Shown: positions 18,578 to 27,824, counted from the stretch's first letter. The stretch: DNA of 64,000 nucleotides from Anaeromyxobacter dehalogenans 2CP-C (GCF_000013385.1 NC_007760.1:3136001-3200000); one strand, 5' to 3'. Notes: generated from the sequence alone by a model not told the origin. Numbers and translations: made by a program.

Positions 18578-19972
18578 GTGAACAAGACGGCGGCGGTGGT
18601 GCTCCTCGCGGGCACGTCCTGGCTGGGGGTCGCCTGCGGCGGCGGCGCCGGCGGCGGCGCGGGCGGCGGAGGCGAGGAGCCGCCGCCCGTCATCCAGGAG
18701 GTCACCGCCTCGAGCACCGCCGTGCAGGTCGGCGACCACGTGTCGCTCGCGGCGTCCGCCACCGACCCGCGATCGCGCCCCCTCTCGTACGCCTGGAGCG
18801 CGCACCCCGCGGGCTGCGGGAGCTTCTCGGACGCGACCGCCGCCGCGCCGGTGCTGACCGCGCTGTGGCCCGGCACCTGCTCGATCACCGTGACCGTGAG
18901 CGCCGGCGGCGCCTTCGCGACGAGCGCGGCGCTGCACATCGCGATCTCGAGCCGCGCGGCGGGCGGGGTCCCGGCGCCCATGCCGAGGGTCGCGCACGTC
19001 TACGCGTTCATGTACGCCGACGGGGCGACCGCGACCGCCTCGGTCTCCGGGCTCGGGCTGGCGGTGGTGCGCTGGTCGCGCGCGGGCGACACCGCGCCCT
19101 GGGCGTTCTCGGTGAACGACGGCTACGACCTGCGCCTCCGCGACGGCGCGCGCAACGTGCCGGTGGACTACGTCATCGAGGCGAGCGCGGACGGCGGCTC
19201 CACCTGGCCCGCGACGCTGGCGACGGTCACGGGCAACACGTACCTCACGCGCGCGCACGTGGTGGACCTGACCGGCTACGGCGCCGTGCGCATGCGCCTC
19301 ACCTCCGCGCCGCGCAACGGCGGCGTGAGCTTCTACGGGACGGACCTCGACGTCCACGACGCGCGCGCCGGAACCGACGACTGGTGGCTCGCGCTGGGCG
19401 ACTCCCTGACCACCAACGTGTGGCACGTCCACGACTCGGTGAAGTTCGGCACGCGCATCCACGCGCGCGACCCGGGCCGGTTCCCGGTGGCGCACGAGGG
19501 CGGTGTCTCGGGGATCACCATCCCCGCGTTCCTCTCCACCTCGTGGACCGGCTCGGACGGGCGGCCCATCTTCGCGAGGTGGATGGACGACTTCCCGGGC
19601 CGCTACGTGGTCCTGGCGGTGGGCACCAACGACTGCAGCGCCGGCACCCCGATCGACACGATGGAGCAAGGCTTCCGGCAGCTCGTCCAGCTGGTGGTCG
19701 ATGCGGGCAAGGTCCCGGTCGTGCCCACGCTGCGCTGGACGTACATCAACGCCGCCACGCCGGCGCGGATCGAGGCGTGGAACGCCCGGCTGGCTGCGAT
19801 CTGCGCGAGCTTCCCGACCTGCGTTCCCGGGCCCGACACGTTCACCCGCGCGCAGGCGCAGGGCCTCGCCGGGCTGCAGGGGGATCAGACGCACCTGAAC
19901 CAGGCCGGGATCACGCTCACGCACGAGGACTGGGATCTCTGGGCCATGGCGACCGTGTACGCGGCGCCGTAG
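18578..19972 (+). CDS. SGNH/GDSL esterase lipoprotein with PKD/Ig-like N-terminal domain
   Basis: The 464-residue protein has a lipobox (LGVAC, near residue 20) followed by a Gly-rich linker. Residues about 38-120 resemble a PKD/Ig-like domain (VGDHVSLAASATDPRSRPLSYAWSA in two strands). The SGNH core lies in the C-terminal half: block I LALGDSLTTN, block III VLAVGTNDCS, and block V GDQTHLNQAG, supplying Ser, Asn and Asp/His. It therefore has a full catalytic set, unlike many degenerate SGNH proteins. It likely removes or transfers an acyl group on an extracellular substrate. A GGAGG-like site precedes the GTG/ATG start region, and a long hairpin follows the stop. Confidence 0.87.
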   Translation: MNKTAAVVLLAGTSWLGVACGGGAGGGAGGGGEEPPPVIQEVTASSTAVQVGDHVSLAASATDPRSRPLSYAWSAHPAGCGSFSDATAAAPVLTALWPGTCSITVTVSAGGAFATSAALHIAISSRAAGGVPAPMPRVAHVYAFMYADGATATASVSGLGLAVVRWSRAGDTAPWAFSVNDGYDLRLRDGARNVPVDYVIEASADGGSTWPATLATVTGNTYLTRAHVVDLTGYGAVRMRLTSAPRNGGVSFYGTDLDVHDARAGTDDWWLALGDSLTTNVWHVHDSVKFGTRIHARDPGRFPVAHEGGVSGITIPAFLSTSWTGSDGRPIFARWMDDFPGRYVVLAVGTNDCSAGTPIDTMEQGFRQLVQLVVDAGKVPVVPTLRWTYINAATPARIEAWNARLAAICASFPTCVPGPDTFTRAQAQGLAGLQGDQTHLNQAGITLTHEDWDLWAMATVYAAP

Positions 19973-19984
19973 CCGGAGACGGCC

Positions 19985-20017
19985 GCGGCCGCCCCCGCGA
20001 GAGCGGTGGGCGGCCGC
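19985..20017. terminator. Long hairpin with GAGA tetraloop between convergent genes
   Basis: A 10-bp outer stem (GCGGCCGCCC at 19985-19994, GGGCGGCCGC at 20008-20017) continues into CCGC/GCGG closed by a GAGA loop, with one bulged T. It sits 13 bp after the SGNH lipoprotein stop and before the convergent secreted-protein gene. Confidence 0.55.
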
Positions 20018-20078
20018 GTGGTCCCGCGCGGCGGGCCGGGGCGCCTCGCGGCCGCCCCGCCCCTCCGTCGAGGCTGCG

Positions 20079-21077
20079 CTACTGGCAGGCGCCGGCGGTC
20101 TTGACCGTCGGATCCGCGTACGAGCCGGGAGCCGCGCTGCCGTAGAAGTTCTCGCCGGTGTCGCCCGAGTTGTTGAACGCGTCGAGCTGCCCCTGCAGCC
20201 AGTTCATGTTCCCGCAGCTCGTGCCGACGAGCGCGGCGACCGCGTCGCCGATCAGGCTGGCGTCCGCGGGCGAGGAGCCGAACACGCGCCCGTTGCAGAT
20301 CGCGACGAGGAGCTGGCGCGCGAGGAGCACCCGCGCCTGGTCGTAGGCGCTGCGCTTGGTCCCGTCCGCGTACTTGGCCGGGCTGGCGTAGAGCAGCCCG
20401 AGCGCCGTCGCCGACGACGAGACGTTCATGAACCCGAGGTCGATCGCGCCGTGCGACAGGCACGCGTCCACGGCCGCCGGGTGGGTCTTGAAGTAGCCGA
20501 GCGTGCGCGTCTGACCCTGCGGCGGCAGGCACTTCAGCTCGGCCTGGCAGGCGGCGTAGTACGGCGGCACGCCGTCCAGGTTCCAGAAGACCTTGTACTC
20601 GTCGGTGAACGTCACGACGCCGTTCGCGTCGGGAAGCGCGGGCACCGGCAGGCCGCGGGCGCGCGTGGCGCAGTCCGCGTAGCTCGCCACGGTGAAGCTC
20701 ACCGGCGTCGTCACCGACCCGCCGCCGAGCAGGAACGGGAAGGTCTCCGCCCAGGACGGATTGGTGGAGACCCAGGCGATGGGCGCGCCGACGAACGCGG
20801 CGAGCGGCGCGTCGGTCTCGTTCATGACCACCGACGAGCTCTGGCCCTGGCTGCAGCCGAGGTGGCACCAGTGTCCGGCGTCCTGGGTCGCGCACCAGTC
20901 GCACCACGCGTCGTTCACGGTGAGCTCGTAGTCGAGCGACGCAGGGAACTGATCGACGACGGCGGACGGCGCGCCGTTCACGGTGGCGCTGCAGGTGAGG
21001 TAGCTGGCAGAGGCGTTCCCTGCGGCGCCGGCGGCGACGAGGAACGCGAAGACGAACTTCAGATTGAGCACTTTCAT
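20079..21077 (-). CDS. Secreted Cys-rich protein with GYFKTHP motif, function unknown
   Basis: From the ATG at 21077, preceded by GGGGGAG, the product is 332 residues with a signal peptide ending near SASA. The mature part is rich in Cys (for example WCDWCATQDAGHWCHLGC), which suggests disulfides outside the cytoplasm. The central TRTLGYFKTHP resembles the GYWKNHP-type motif seen in many secreted bacterial proteins of unknown role. The C-terminal half (ALGLLYASPAKYADG, ARVLLARQLLVAICNG) is helical. I do not recognise an enzyme family. It is divergent from the NAD-synthase-like gene. Confidence 0.7.
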   Translation of the reverse strand: MKVLNLKFVFAFLVAAGAAGNASASYLTCSATVNGAPSAVVDQFPASLDYELTVNDAWCDWCATQDAGHWCHLGCSQGQSSSVVMNETDAPLAAFVGAPIAWVSTNPSWAETFPFLLGGGSVTTPVSFTVASYADCATRARGLPVPALPDANGVVTFTDEYKVFWNLDGVPPYYAACQAELKCLPPQGQTRTLGYFKTHPAAVDACLSHGAIDLGFMNVSSSATALGLLYASPAKYADGTKRSAYDQARVLLARQLLVAICNGRVFGSSPADASLIGDAVAALVGTSCGNMNWLQGQLDAFNNSGDTGENFYGSAAPGSYADPTVKTAGACQ

Positions 21078-21368
21078 CGAAACTCCCCCGAGCCCCCGGG
21101 GCGGCGCCTCTCGCCGCGCGTGGGAGACCGGCCGCCAAATGACCACAGAGTGCGCTCGACCCACAGTCCCACCATCTCGGGAGCCCCTCACGGACGACGC
21201 CGCCTGCCGCGCTCCGGGGAGCTGCGCCCCGGCGCGCGGTCGCAGGGCCGCCGGACGACGGCGGTTTCGTGGCGCAACGCCCCGAAACCGGCTCCCGGGA
21301 TCAGGGGATCTGCCCGGCCTCCGGTCCGATCCATACTGGGGACCTTCGGCAGGAACGGGGGATCATCC

Positions 21369-22340
21369 ATGGTGTCGCGTGACGTTCTCGGGATCGATGC
21401 GTCCCGGGTGGCGGAGGAGATCGAGCGGGCGGTCCGCGAGCAGGTGCTGGGAACGCTGCGCCGCCGCGGCGCGGTGGTGGGCATGTCGGGCGGGATCGAC
21501 AGCTCCGTCACGGCGGCCCTGTGCGTCCGGGCGCTCGGCAAGGACCGCGTGTTCGGGCTGATGATGCCCGAGCGCGACTCCTCGGGAGACGCGCTCCGGC
21601 TCGGGCGCATGCTGGCGGAGCACCTCGGCATCCGGTTCGCGGTGGAGGACGTCGCGCCGGCGCTGGACGGGCTCGGGTGCTACGCGCGCCAGCTCGAGGC
21701 GATCCGGATGGTGGTGCCGGAGTACGGGCCCGGGTGGAAGTGCAAGCTCACCCTCCCGTCCATCCTGGACGCGGACCGGCTCAACATCACCGCGCTCACG
21801 GTGCAGGATCCGGAGGGGAACCAGCGCACGCAGCGCATGACCGCCGCCGCCTACCTGCAGATGGTGGCCGCGACCAACTTCAAGCAGCGCACGCGGAAGA
21901 TGATGGAGTACTACCACGCGGACCGGCTCAACTACGCGGTGGCCGGGACGCCGAACCTGCTCGAGTACGACCAGGGCTTCTTCGTGAAGCAGGGCGACGG
22001 CGCGGCCGACTTCAAGCCGATCGCGCACCTCTACAAGACCCAGGTCTACGCGCTGGCCGAGCACCTCGGCGTGCCGGAGGAGATCCGCCGGCGCCCGCCC
22101 ACGACCGACACGTTCTCGCTCTCGCAGACGCAGGAGGAGTTCTACTTCGCCCTGCCCTACCGCGACATGGACCTCTGCCTCTGGGGCCTGCGGAACGGCA
22201 AGCCGGCCGCGGAGGTCGCGCCCGCGCTGGGCCTCACCGCCGAGCAGGTGGAGCGCGTCTACCGCGACATCGAGGCGAAGCGGCGGGTGAGCGTGTACCT
22301 GCACCACCCGCCGATGCTGGTGAGCGAGCGGGAGGACTGA
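21369..22340 (+). CDS. NAD-synthase-like ATP pyrophosphatase
   Basis: The 323-residue protein starts at an ATG after GGGGGATC. It carries the PP-loop GMSGGIDSSVTAAL near residue 40, the NadE-type hallmarks GTPNLLEYDQGFFVKQGDG and KTQVYALAEHLGVP, and a C-terminal PTTDTFSLSQTQEEF. The family joins ammonia or another nucleophile to an adenylated carboxylate. The second AsnB begins on its last base (TGATG), so the two are translationally coupled. With the acyl ligase and carrier protein around it, a biosynthetic amide-forming role is at least as likely as NAD synthesis. It has no glutaminase domain of its own, and AsnB could supply ammonia. Confidence 0.82.
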   Translation: MVSRDVLGIDASRVAEEIERAVREQVLGTLRRRGAVVGMSGGIDSSVTAALCVRALGKDRVFGLMMPERDSSGDALRLGRMLAEHLGIRFAVEDVAPALDGLGCYARQLEAIRMVVPEYGPGWKCKLTLPSILDADRLNITALTVQDPEGNQRTQRMTAAAYLQMVAATNFKQRTRKMMEYYHADRLNYAVAGTPNLLEYDQGFFVKQGDGAADFKPIAHLYKTQVYALAEHLGVPEEIRRRPPTTDTFSLSQTQEEFYFALPYRDMDLCLWGLRNGKPAAEVAPALGLTAEQVERVYRDIEAKRRVSVYLHHPPMLVSERED

Positions 22341-24352
22341 TGTGCGGCATCGCCGGCGCCGTCGCCCTCCGCGACGGCGTCCCACCGCTGCCCGCCGCGG
22401 ACCTCGCGGCGATGGTCGGCGCGCTGCGCCATCGCGGCCCGGACGAGTTCGGGACCTACCGCGACCGGCGGGCGGCGCTCGGCCACGCGCGCCTCTCGAT
22501 CATCGACCTCGCGACCGGCCAGCAGCCGCTCTCGAACGAGGACGGCACGCTGTGGGTCGCGTTCAACGGCGAGATCTTCAACTACGTCGAGCTGCGCGCC
22601 GAGCTCGTCGCGCTGGGCCACGCCTTCCGGACCCGCAGCGACACCGAGGTCATCGTCCACGCGTACGAGGCGTGGGGCACCGACGCGTTCGCCCGGTTCA
22701 ACGGCCAGTTCGCGGTCGCGCTCTGGGACTCGGCGCGCGAGGCGCTGGTGCTGGCGCGCGACCGGCTGGGCGTGCGGCCGCTGCACCTGTGCGAGCACGC
22801 CGGGCGGCTGTGGTTCGCGAGCGAGGTCAAGGCGCTGTTCGCCGGCGATCCCACCATGCCGCGGGCGTTCGACCCGGCCGGCCTGGCCGAGACGTTCACC
22901 TTCTGGACCGCCGTCGCTCCGCGCACGCCGTTCCTGGGCGTGACCGAGCTCGAGCCCGGGCACGTGCGGGTGGTCTCGCGCTCCGGCAGCGTGGATCGGG
23001 CGTTCTGGGCGCCGCGCTACCCGCTCGCGGGCGACGGCTCGTTCCAGGGGTCGGTCGCCGAGGCCGCGGAGCGCGTCCGCGCCGCCCTGGAGGAGGCGGT
23101 CCGGCTCCGCATGCTGCGCGCGGACGTGCCGGTGGGGAGCTACCTGTCCGGCGGCCTCGACAGCTCGCTGGTCGCGGCGCTGGGCCGCGAGGTGAAAGGC
23201 GAGCGCTTCCTCACCTTCTCCATCCGCTTCGAGGACGCCGAGTACGACGAGACGGGCTTCCAGCGCGCCGCCGCGGCGCGCATCGGCAGCGACCACCGCG
23301 AGATCGTGGTGCGCCGGCGCGACATCGCGGCCGCGTTCCCGGCGGTGGTGGCCCACGCGGAGCGGCCGCTGCTCCGCACCGCCCCCGCCCCGCTCTACCT
23401 GCTCTCCGGCCTGGTGCGCGACGCCGGCATCAAGGTGGTCCTCACCGGCGAGGGCGCGGACGAGATGTTCGCCGGCTACGATCTCTTCCGCGAGGGCCGC
23501 GTGCGCCGGTTCTGGGGACGCCAGCCCGGCTCGGCGGTGCGCCCGCGGCTGCTGGAGCGCCTCTACCCGTACCTCGCGCGCTCGCCGGTGGCGCAGCAGG
23601 CCATGGCGCGCGAGTTCTTCGGCCGCGGCCGCGAGCGCTGGAGCGCGCCCGGCTTCGCGCACCAGACCCGCTGGCTCGGCACCGCCGCGTTGCAGCGGCT
23701 GTTCCAGCCCGACCTGCGCGCCGCGGTGCGCGACCTCGATCCGGCCGCCCGGCTCCTCGCCGACCTCCCCGCCGGGTTCCCGCGCTGGAACCCGCTCGCC
23801 CAGGACCAGTACCTGGAGACGCGCACGCTGCTCTCCGGCTACCTGCTCTCGTCCCAGGGCGACCGGATGCTGATGGCGCACTCGGTGGAGGGCCGCTTCC
23901 CGTTCCTCGACGCGGAGGTGGTCGAGCTCGCGAACGCGCTCCCCGCCTCGTACAAGCTGCGGGGGCTGGACGAGAAGCACGTGCTGAAGCGCGCCGCGCG
24001 CGGGCTGGTGCCGGAGGAGATCCTGCGCCGGCCCAAGCAGCCGTACCGGGCGCCGGACGCGCTCTCCTTCGTCGGCCCCGACGCGCCGGACTGGGTGCGG
24101 GAGCTGGTCTCGCCGGGCGCGGTGGCGGACGCGGGGGTCTTCGACCCGCGGGCGGTGGAGCGGCTCTGGCGCAAGTGCGAGGCGTCGGGGGGTGGCGAGC
24201 AGTTCTCGAACTCGGACAACATGGCGCTGGTGGGCGTGCTCTCGACCGGGCTGCTCCACCAGGCGCTGATCCGGAGCGTTCCGGCGCGGGAACCCCCGCC
24301 CGCGTTCCGGACGGTGGTGGACAGGACCGCGTCGCACGGAGCGGCGCCGTAA
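22340..24352 (+). CDS. Second AsnB-type glutamine amidotransferase
   Basis: The product (670 residues) starts MCGIAGAVA with catalytic Cys2, followed by LRHRGPDEFGTYR and FNGEIFNYVELR of the glutaminase domain. The synthetase half has SYLSGGLDSSLVAAL and VVLTGEGADEMFAGYD. Its ATG overlaps the TGA of the NAD-synthase-like gene by one base. The downstream carrier-protein gene starts 19 bp after its stop. This position suggests amidation of a pathway intermediate rather than general asparagine supply. The true acceptor is unknown. Confidence 0.9.
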   Translation: MCGIAGAVALRDGVPPLPAADLAAMVGALRHRGPDEFGTYRDRRAALGHARLSIIDLATGQQPLSNEDGTLWVAFNGEIFNYVELRAELVALGHAFRTRSDTEVIVHAYEAWGTDAFARFNGQFAVALWDSAREALVLARDRLGVRPLHLCEHAGRLWFASEVKALFAGDPTMPRAFDPAGLAETFTFWTAVAPRTPFLGVTELEPGHVRVVSRSGSVDRAFWAPRYPLAGDGSFQGSVAEAAERVRAALEEAVRLRMLRADVPVGSYLSGGLDSSLVAALGREVKGERFLTFSIRFEDAEYDETGFQRAAAARIGSDHREIVVRRRDIAAAFPAVVAHAERPLLRTAPAPLYLLSGLVRDAGIKVVLTGEGADEMFAGYDLFREGRVRRFWGRQPGSAVRPRLLERLYPYLARSPVAQQAMAREFFGRGRERWSAPGFAHQTRWLGTAALQRLFQPDLRAAVRDLDPAARLLADLPAGFPRWNPLAQDQYLETRTLLSGYLLSSQGDRMLMAHSVEGRFPFLDAEVVELANALPASYKLRGLDEKHVLKRAARGLVPEEILRRPKQPYRAPDALSFVGPDAPDWVRELVSPGAVADAGVFDPRAVERLWRKCEASGGGEQFSNSDNMALVGVLSTGLLHQALIRSVPAREPPPAFRTVVDRTASHGAAP

Positions 24353-24371
24353 CGCTCTCAGGGGTGAACAC

Positions 24372-24626
24372 ATGGACGTCCAGAAGCGCATCCGGCAGTT
24401 CGTCGTCGAGAACTTCTACATCGCCAACCCGGCGGAGGTGGCGGACGACACGCTGCTGGTGAGCAACGGCTACGTGGACTCGACCGGCATGCTCGAGATC
24501 ATCGCGTTCCTCGAGGCGGAGTTCGGCATCCGCATCTCCGACAGCGAGACCACGCCGGAGAACCTCGAGTCGATCGCGCGCATCGCCGCGTTCGTCGGGC
24601 GCAAGCAGGGCAAGTCGGCGGCCTAG
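24372..24626 (+). CDS. Acyl carrier protein
   Basis: This 84-residue acidic helical protein has the phosphopantetheine site in GYVDSTGMLE, with Ser37 after Asp36. The usual DSL is DST here. The following EIIAFLEAEFGIRISD matches helix II of carrier proteins. It is the last gene of the block that begins with the acyl-AMP ligase and is followed at once by a strong terminator. It probably carries the acyl or aminoacyl group made by that ligase rather than serving general fatty-acid synthesis. Confidence 0.88.
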   Translation: MDVQKRIRQFVVENFYIANPAEVADDTLLVSNGYVDSTGMLEIIAFLEAEFGIRISDSETTPENLESIARIAAFVGRKQGKSAA

Positions 24627-24653
24627 CGCCGCCGCCGCCCGGTCGAGATGGAA

Positions 24654-24681
24654 AGGCCCCGGGGGCGAACCCCCGGGGCCT
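24654..24681. terminator. Strong bidirectional terminator
   Basis: A perfect 12-bp stem (AGGCCCCGGGGG at 24654-24665 and its complement at 24670-24681) closes a CGAA loop. It stands between the carrier-protein gene and the convergent Nfn-rubrerythrin fusion gene and should serve both. Confidence 0.8.
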
Positions 24682-24709
24682 CGTCACGGTCTCCGCCGGC
24701 GCGGAGGGC

Positions 24710-27700
24710 CTACAGCAGTCCGGGCTTGCCCTGCTTCCACCGCTCGTACTCGGTGGTGAGCAGGTCCACGTGCTCGCGCTCCTCGGCGGCGAGCTCCTTG
24801 TACAGCTGCTTCTCCGGCGAGCCCTCGGGGGCGGCGGCGCCGCGCTCGGTGAAGAACTTCACCGCGCGCTGCTCGAAGCCGATCGCGATCCGGAACAGGT
24901 TGCCCGGATCCTCGGGCCGGTGCTCGAGGCCGGCGAACAGCGCCGCGCGCTCGATCTTGAACCCCTCGGTCGGCGACGGGGCCTGGGCGTGGTAGCGGCG
25001 CGTCAGCGTCGCCATGTGCTCCTGCTCCATCCCGGCGAACTTCTCGAACAGCGCCTTCAGCACCGGCTCCTTCGAGTCCTTCGCGGCCTTCGCGTAGAAC
25101 GCCATGCCGCCGAGCTCGATCTCGAACGCGAGCCGGATGGCCTCGAGCGCCTTGGCCTCCTCGACCTTGCGCGGGTCGGTGACCTGGAGCTTCCCGCCGC
25201 AGGCCGGGCACATGCCGTACGGGAACGCGAAGCCCTCGCTCACCTTGCCGCAGTCGTCGCAGCGCCACTGCAGCTGCGCGGTGCCGCAGCAGACGTACTC
25301 CTCGTCGCCCTCGATGGGCCGGCGGCACTTCGGGCAGGTCTTCACCGCGGTCTCCGACCCGGCCGCGACGGCGCCGGCGTGGGTGTGGAGGCCGGCCGGC
25401 GTGGCGCCGGACTGCGCCATGGGCTGGAACGCGGCCACCTCCTCCTGCGTGATCGGCCACTTCTTGCCGTTCGTCAGGTAGGTCGCGATGGAGCGCGCGG
25501 CGCGGCGGCCGGCGCCCATGGCCAGGATCACGGTGGCGCCGCCGGTCACGATGTCACCGCCGGCGAACACGCCCGGGAGCGTGGTGGCCTGGGTGGACTC
25601 GAGCTTCCCGTCGTCCGCCGCGATGTTGCCCCACTTGTTGAGGCCGAGGCCGGGGGTGGACTGCGTGATGATGGGGTTCGCCTTGGTCCCGAGCGCGTAG
25701 ATGACGGTGTCGCACTCGAGGTCCTTGAACCGCCCGGTGGACATGGGCTTGCGGCGGCCCTTGTCGTCGGGCGCGCCCAGCTCCATCTCCTCGACCTTCA
25801 TGCCGCGGACGCTGCCCTCGGCGTCGGTGTAGATCTCCACCGGCGTGTGGAGGAAGAAGAAGTCGATCCCCTCCTCCTTCGCGTGCCGCAGCTCCTCGAT
25901 GCGGGCCGGGGCCTCCGCCTCGCTGCGCCGGTAGACGCAGCGCACCGTCGGCGCGCCGAGCCGCTTGGCGACGCGCAGGCAGTCCATGGCGGTGTTGCCG
26001 GCGCCGATCACCACCACGCTCTTGCCGAGCGAGATGGGGGTGTCGAGGAACGGGAACTTGTCGCCGCCCATCAGGTTCACGCGGGTGAGGAACTCGTTGG
26101 CCGAGTACACCTGGCCCGCGAACTCGCCCGGGATCCCGAGGAACTGCGGCGCGCCGGCGCCGACGCCGAGGAACACGGCGTCGAAGCCCTTCTCGTTCAG
26201 CAGCTGCGGGACGGTGAAGGTCTTGCCGATGACCTTGTTGGTCTCGATCTTCACGCCCATCTCGACCAGCTTGTTCACCTCGCGATCGATGATGTCGCGC
26301 GGGAGGCGGAAGGACGGGATGCCGTAGCGGAGCACGCCACCGACCACGTGGAGCGCCTCGTACACGGTCACGTCGCAGCCGAACTTCACCAGGTCGGCCG
26401 CAGCGGCGAGGCCGGCGGGGCCGGAGCCGCACACCGCCACCTTGCCGAGCTTCTCGTCGAAGCGGGGCGGGACCACCGGCTTCGGCCGGGCGTTGTCACC
26501 GACGAAGCGCTCGAGGCGGCCGATGCCGACCGACTCCATCTTCTTCGCGATGATGCACTGCGCCTCGCACTGCGTCTCCTGCGGGCAGACGCGGCCGCAG
26601 ACGGACGGGAAGATGGAGGCCTCGTTGATCACCTGGAGGGCGCCCTCGAGGTCGCGCACCACCACGTGGCGGATGAAGCGCGGGATGTCGATCTGCACCG
26701 GGCAGCCGGCGATGCAGGTGGGCTTCGCGCACTGGATGCAGCGCTCGGCCTCGCCGAGGGCGTCCTGGAGCGAGTACCCCAGGTTGACCTCCTTGAAGTT
26801 GCGCGCGCGCTCGACGTGGTCGCGCTCCGGCATCTTCGTCTGCGTCGGCACCAGCTCCTTCAGCTTCTTGTAGTTCCGCTTCTCCTCCTCGAAGAGCTGC
26901 TTCTCGAGGTTGCAGACGTGCGCGTAGTCGTCGTTCGCGCGGGTCTCCTGGCTCTTGAAGCGGCGCTGGCGGGCGATGAGCTCCTTGAAGTCCACCTGGT
27001 GGCCGTCGAAGTCCGGGCCGTCCACGCAGGCGAACTTCACGTCCTTGCCGACCGTCACGCGGCAGGACCCGCACATGCCGGTGCCGTCCACCATGATCGC
27101 GTTCAGCGAGACCATGGTCTTCACGCCGAACGGGCGGGTGGTCTCGACGCAGGCGTTCATCATCGGCAGCGGGCCGATGGCGATGGCGAGATCGGGCTTG
27201 TCCTTCTCGCAGACCTCCTTCAGCGCCTGGGTCACGAAGCCGGGCTTCCCGTAGGATCCGTCGTCGGTGCAGACGATGAGGTCGTCGCAGTACTTGCCGA
27301 ACTTCTTCTCCCAGAACACCAGGTCCTTGTTCCGGAAGCCGATGATGCCGGTGGTGCGGCAGCCCGCCTCCTTGAAGGCGCGGAGCTGCGGGTAGACCGG
27401 CGCGACGCCGAGGCCGCCGCCGACGAGCACCACGTGCCCGGCGTTGTCGATGTGCTGGGGCAGGCCGAGCGGGCCGACGAAGTCGTCGAACGTGTCGCCC
27501 GCCTTGTAGTTGGTCATCATCTCGCGCGTCGTCTTCCCGAGCGCCTGGATGACCATCGTGATGGTGCCCTTCTCGCGGTCGAAGTCGGCGACCGTGAGGG
27601 GGATGCGCTCGGAGCCTTCGTGCAGCCGGAGCATGACGAAGTGCCCGGGCTGGGCGGAGGCGGCGACATCGGGGGCGTGGACCTCCCACAGGAAGGTCAC

Positions 27701-27736
27701 GTCGGAGAACGCTTCGCGGCGAAGGATCGAGTACAT
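24710..27736 (-). CDS. NfnA-NfnB-zinc ribbon-rubrerythrin fusion flavoprotein
   Basis: The 1008 residues hold three modules. Residues 1-260 match the small subunit of NADH-dependent ferredoxin:NADP oxidoreductase: FAD site RIPLTVAD, NAD-binding VGGGLGVAPVYPQ, and [2Fe-2S] cysteines 222, 225 and 237 in MCGSC and FAC. Residues 300-770 match the GltD/NfnB subunit: two [4Fe-4S] sets (C333/336/341/345 and C380/384/390/394), FAD site GSGPAG near 437, and NADPH site GAGNTAMD near 578. Residues 800-1008 hold a ribbon with CxxC pairs at 801, 826 and 843, then a four-helix ferritin-like domain with ExxH pairs at 904/907 and near 989. The Nfn part would move electrons between NADH, NADPH and ferredoxin. 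The rubrerythrin part could pass them to peroxide. Confidence 0.92.
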   Translation of the reverse strand: MYSILRREAFSDVTFLWEVHAPDVAASAQPGHFVMLRLHEGSERIPLTVADFDREKGTITMVIQALGKTTREMMTNYKAGDTFDDFVGPLGLPQHIDNAGHVVLVGGGLGVAPVYPQLRAFKEAGCRTTGIIGFRNKDLVFWEKKFGKYCDDLIVCTDDGSYGKPGFVTQALKEVCEKDKPDLAIAIGPLPMMNACVETTRPFGVKTMVSLNAIMVDGTGMCGSCRVTVGKDVKFACVDGPDFDGHQVDFKELIARQRRFKSQETRANDDYAHVCNLEKQLFEEEKRNYKKLKELVPTQTKMPERDHVERARNFKEVNLGYSLQDALGEAERCIQCAKPTCIAGCPVQIDIPRFIRHVVVRDLEGALQVINEASIFPSVCGRVCPQETQCEAQCIIAKKMESVGIGRLERFVGDNARPKPVVPPRFDEKLGKVAVCGSGPAGLAAAADLVKFGCDVTVYEALHVVGGVLRYGIPSFRLPRDIIDREVNKLVEMGVKIETNKVIGKTFTVPQLLNEKGFDAVFLGVGAGAPQFLGIPGEFAGQVYSANEFLTRVNLMGGDKFPFLDTPISLGKSVVVIGAGNTAMDCLRVAKRLGAPTVRCVYRRSEAEAPARIEELRHAKEEGIDFFFLHTPVEIYTDAEGSVRGMKVEEMELGAPDDKGRRKPMSTGRFKDLECDTVIYALGTKANPIITQSTPGLGLNKWGNIAADDGKLESTQATTLPGVFAGGDIVTGGATVILAMGAGRRAARSIATYLTNGKKWPITQEEVAAFQPMAQSGATPAGLHTHAGAVAAGSETAVKTCPKCRRPIEGDEEYVCCGTAQLQWRCDDCGKVSEGFAFPYGMCPACGGKLQVTDPRKVEEAKALEAIRLAFEIELGGMAFYAKAAKDSKEPVLKALFEKFAGMEQEHMATLTRRYHAQAPSPTEGFKIERAALFAGLEHRPEDPGNLFRIAIGFEQRAVKFFTERGAAAPEGSPEKQLYKELAAEEREHVDLLTTEYERWKQGKPGLL

Positions 27737-27796
27737 CGGGAACCAATCCCTCCGTGCAGTTGGAGTGGGGGGAGGTGCGGGTTTCGGCCTGCGCTT

Positions 27797-27824
27797 GGTA
27801 TCAGCCCCCCGTGGAGGGCGTCAA
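27797..27824 (-). promoter_or_regulatory. Candidate sigma-70-type promoter for the Nfn fusion gene
   Basis: Read on the minus strand, TTGACG (27824-27819) and GATACC (27802-27797) are 16 bp apart, with TG before the -10 element. The site lies about 60 bp upstream of the ATG at 27736. The rest of the 27737-28043 divergent interval is extremely GC-rich, and I see nothing else in it. Confidence 0.45.
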
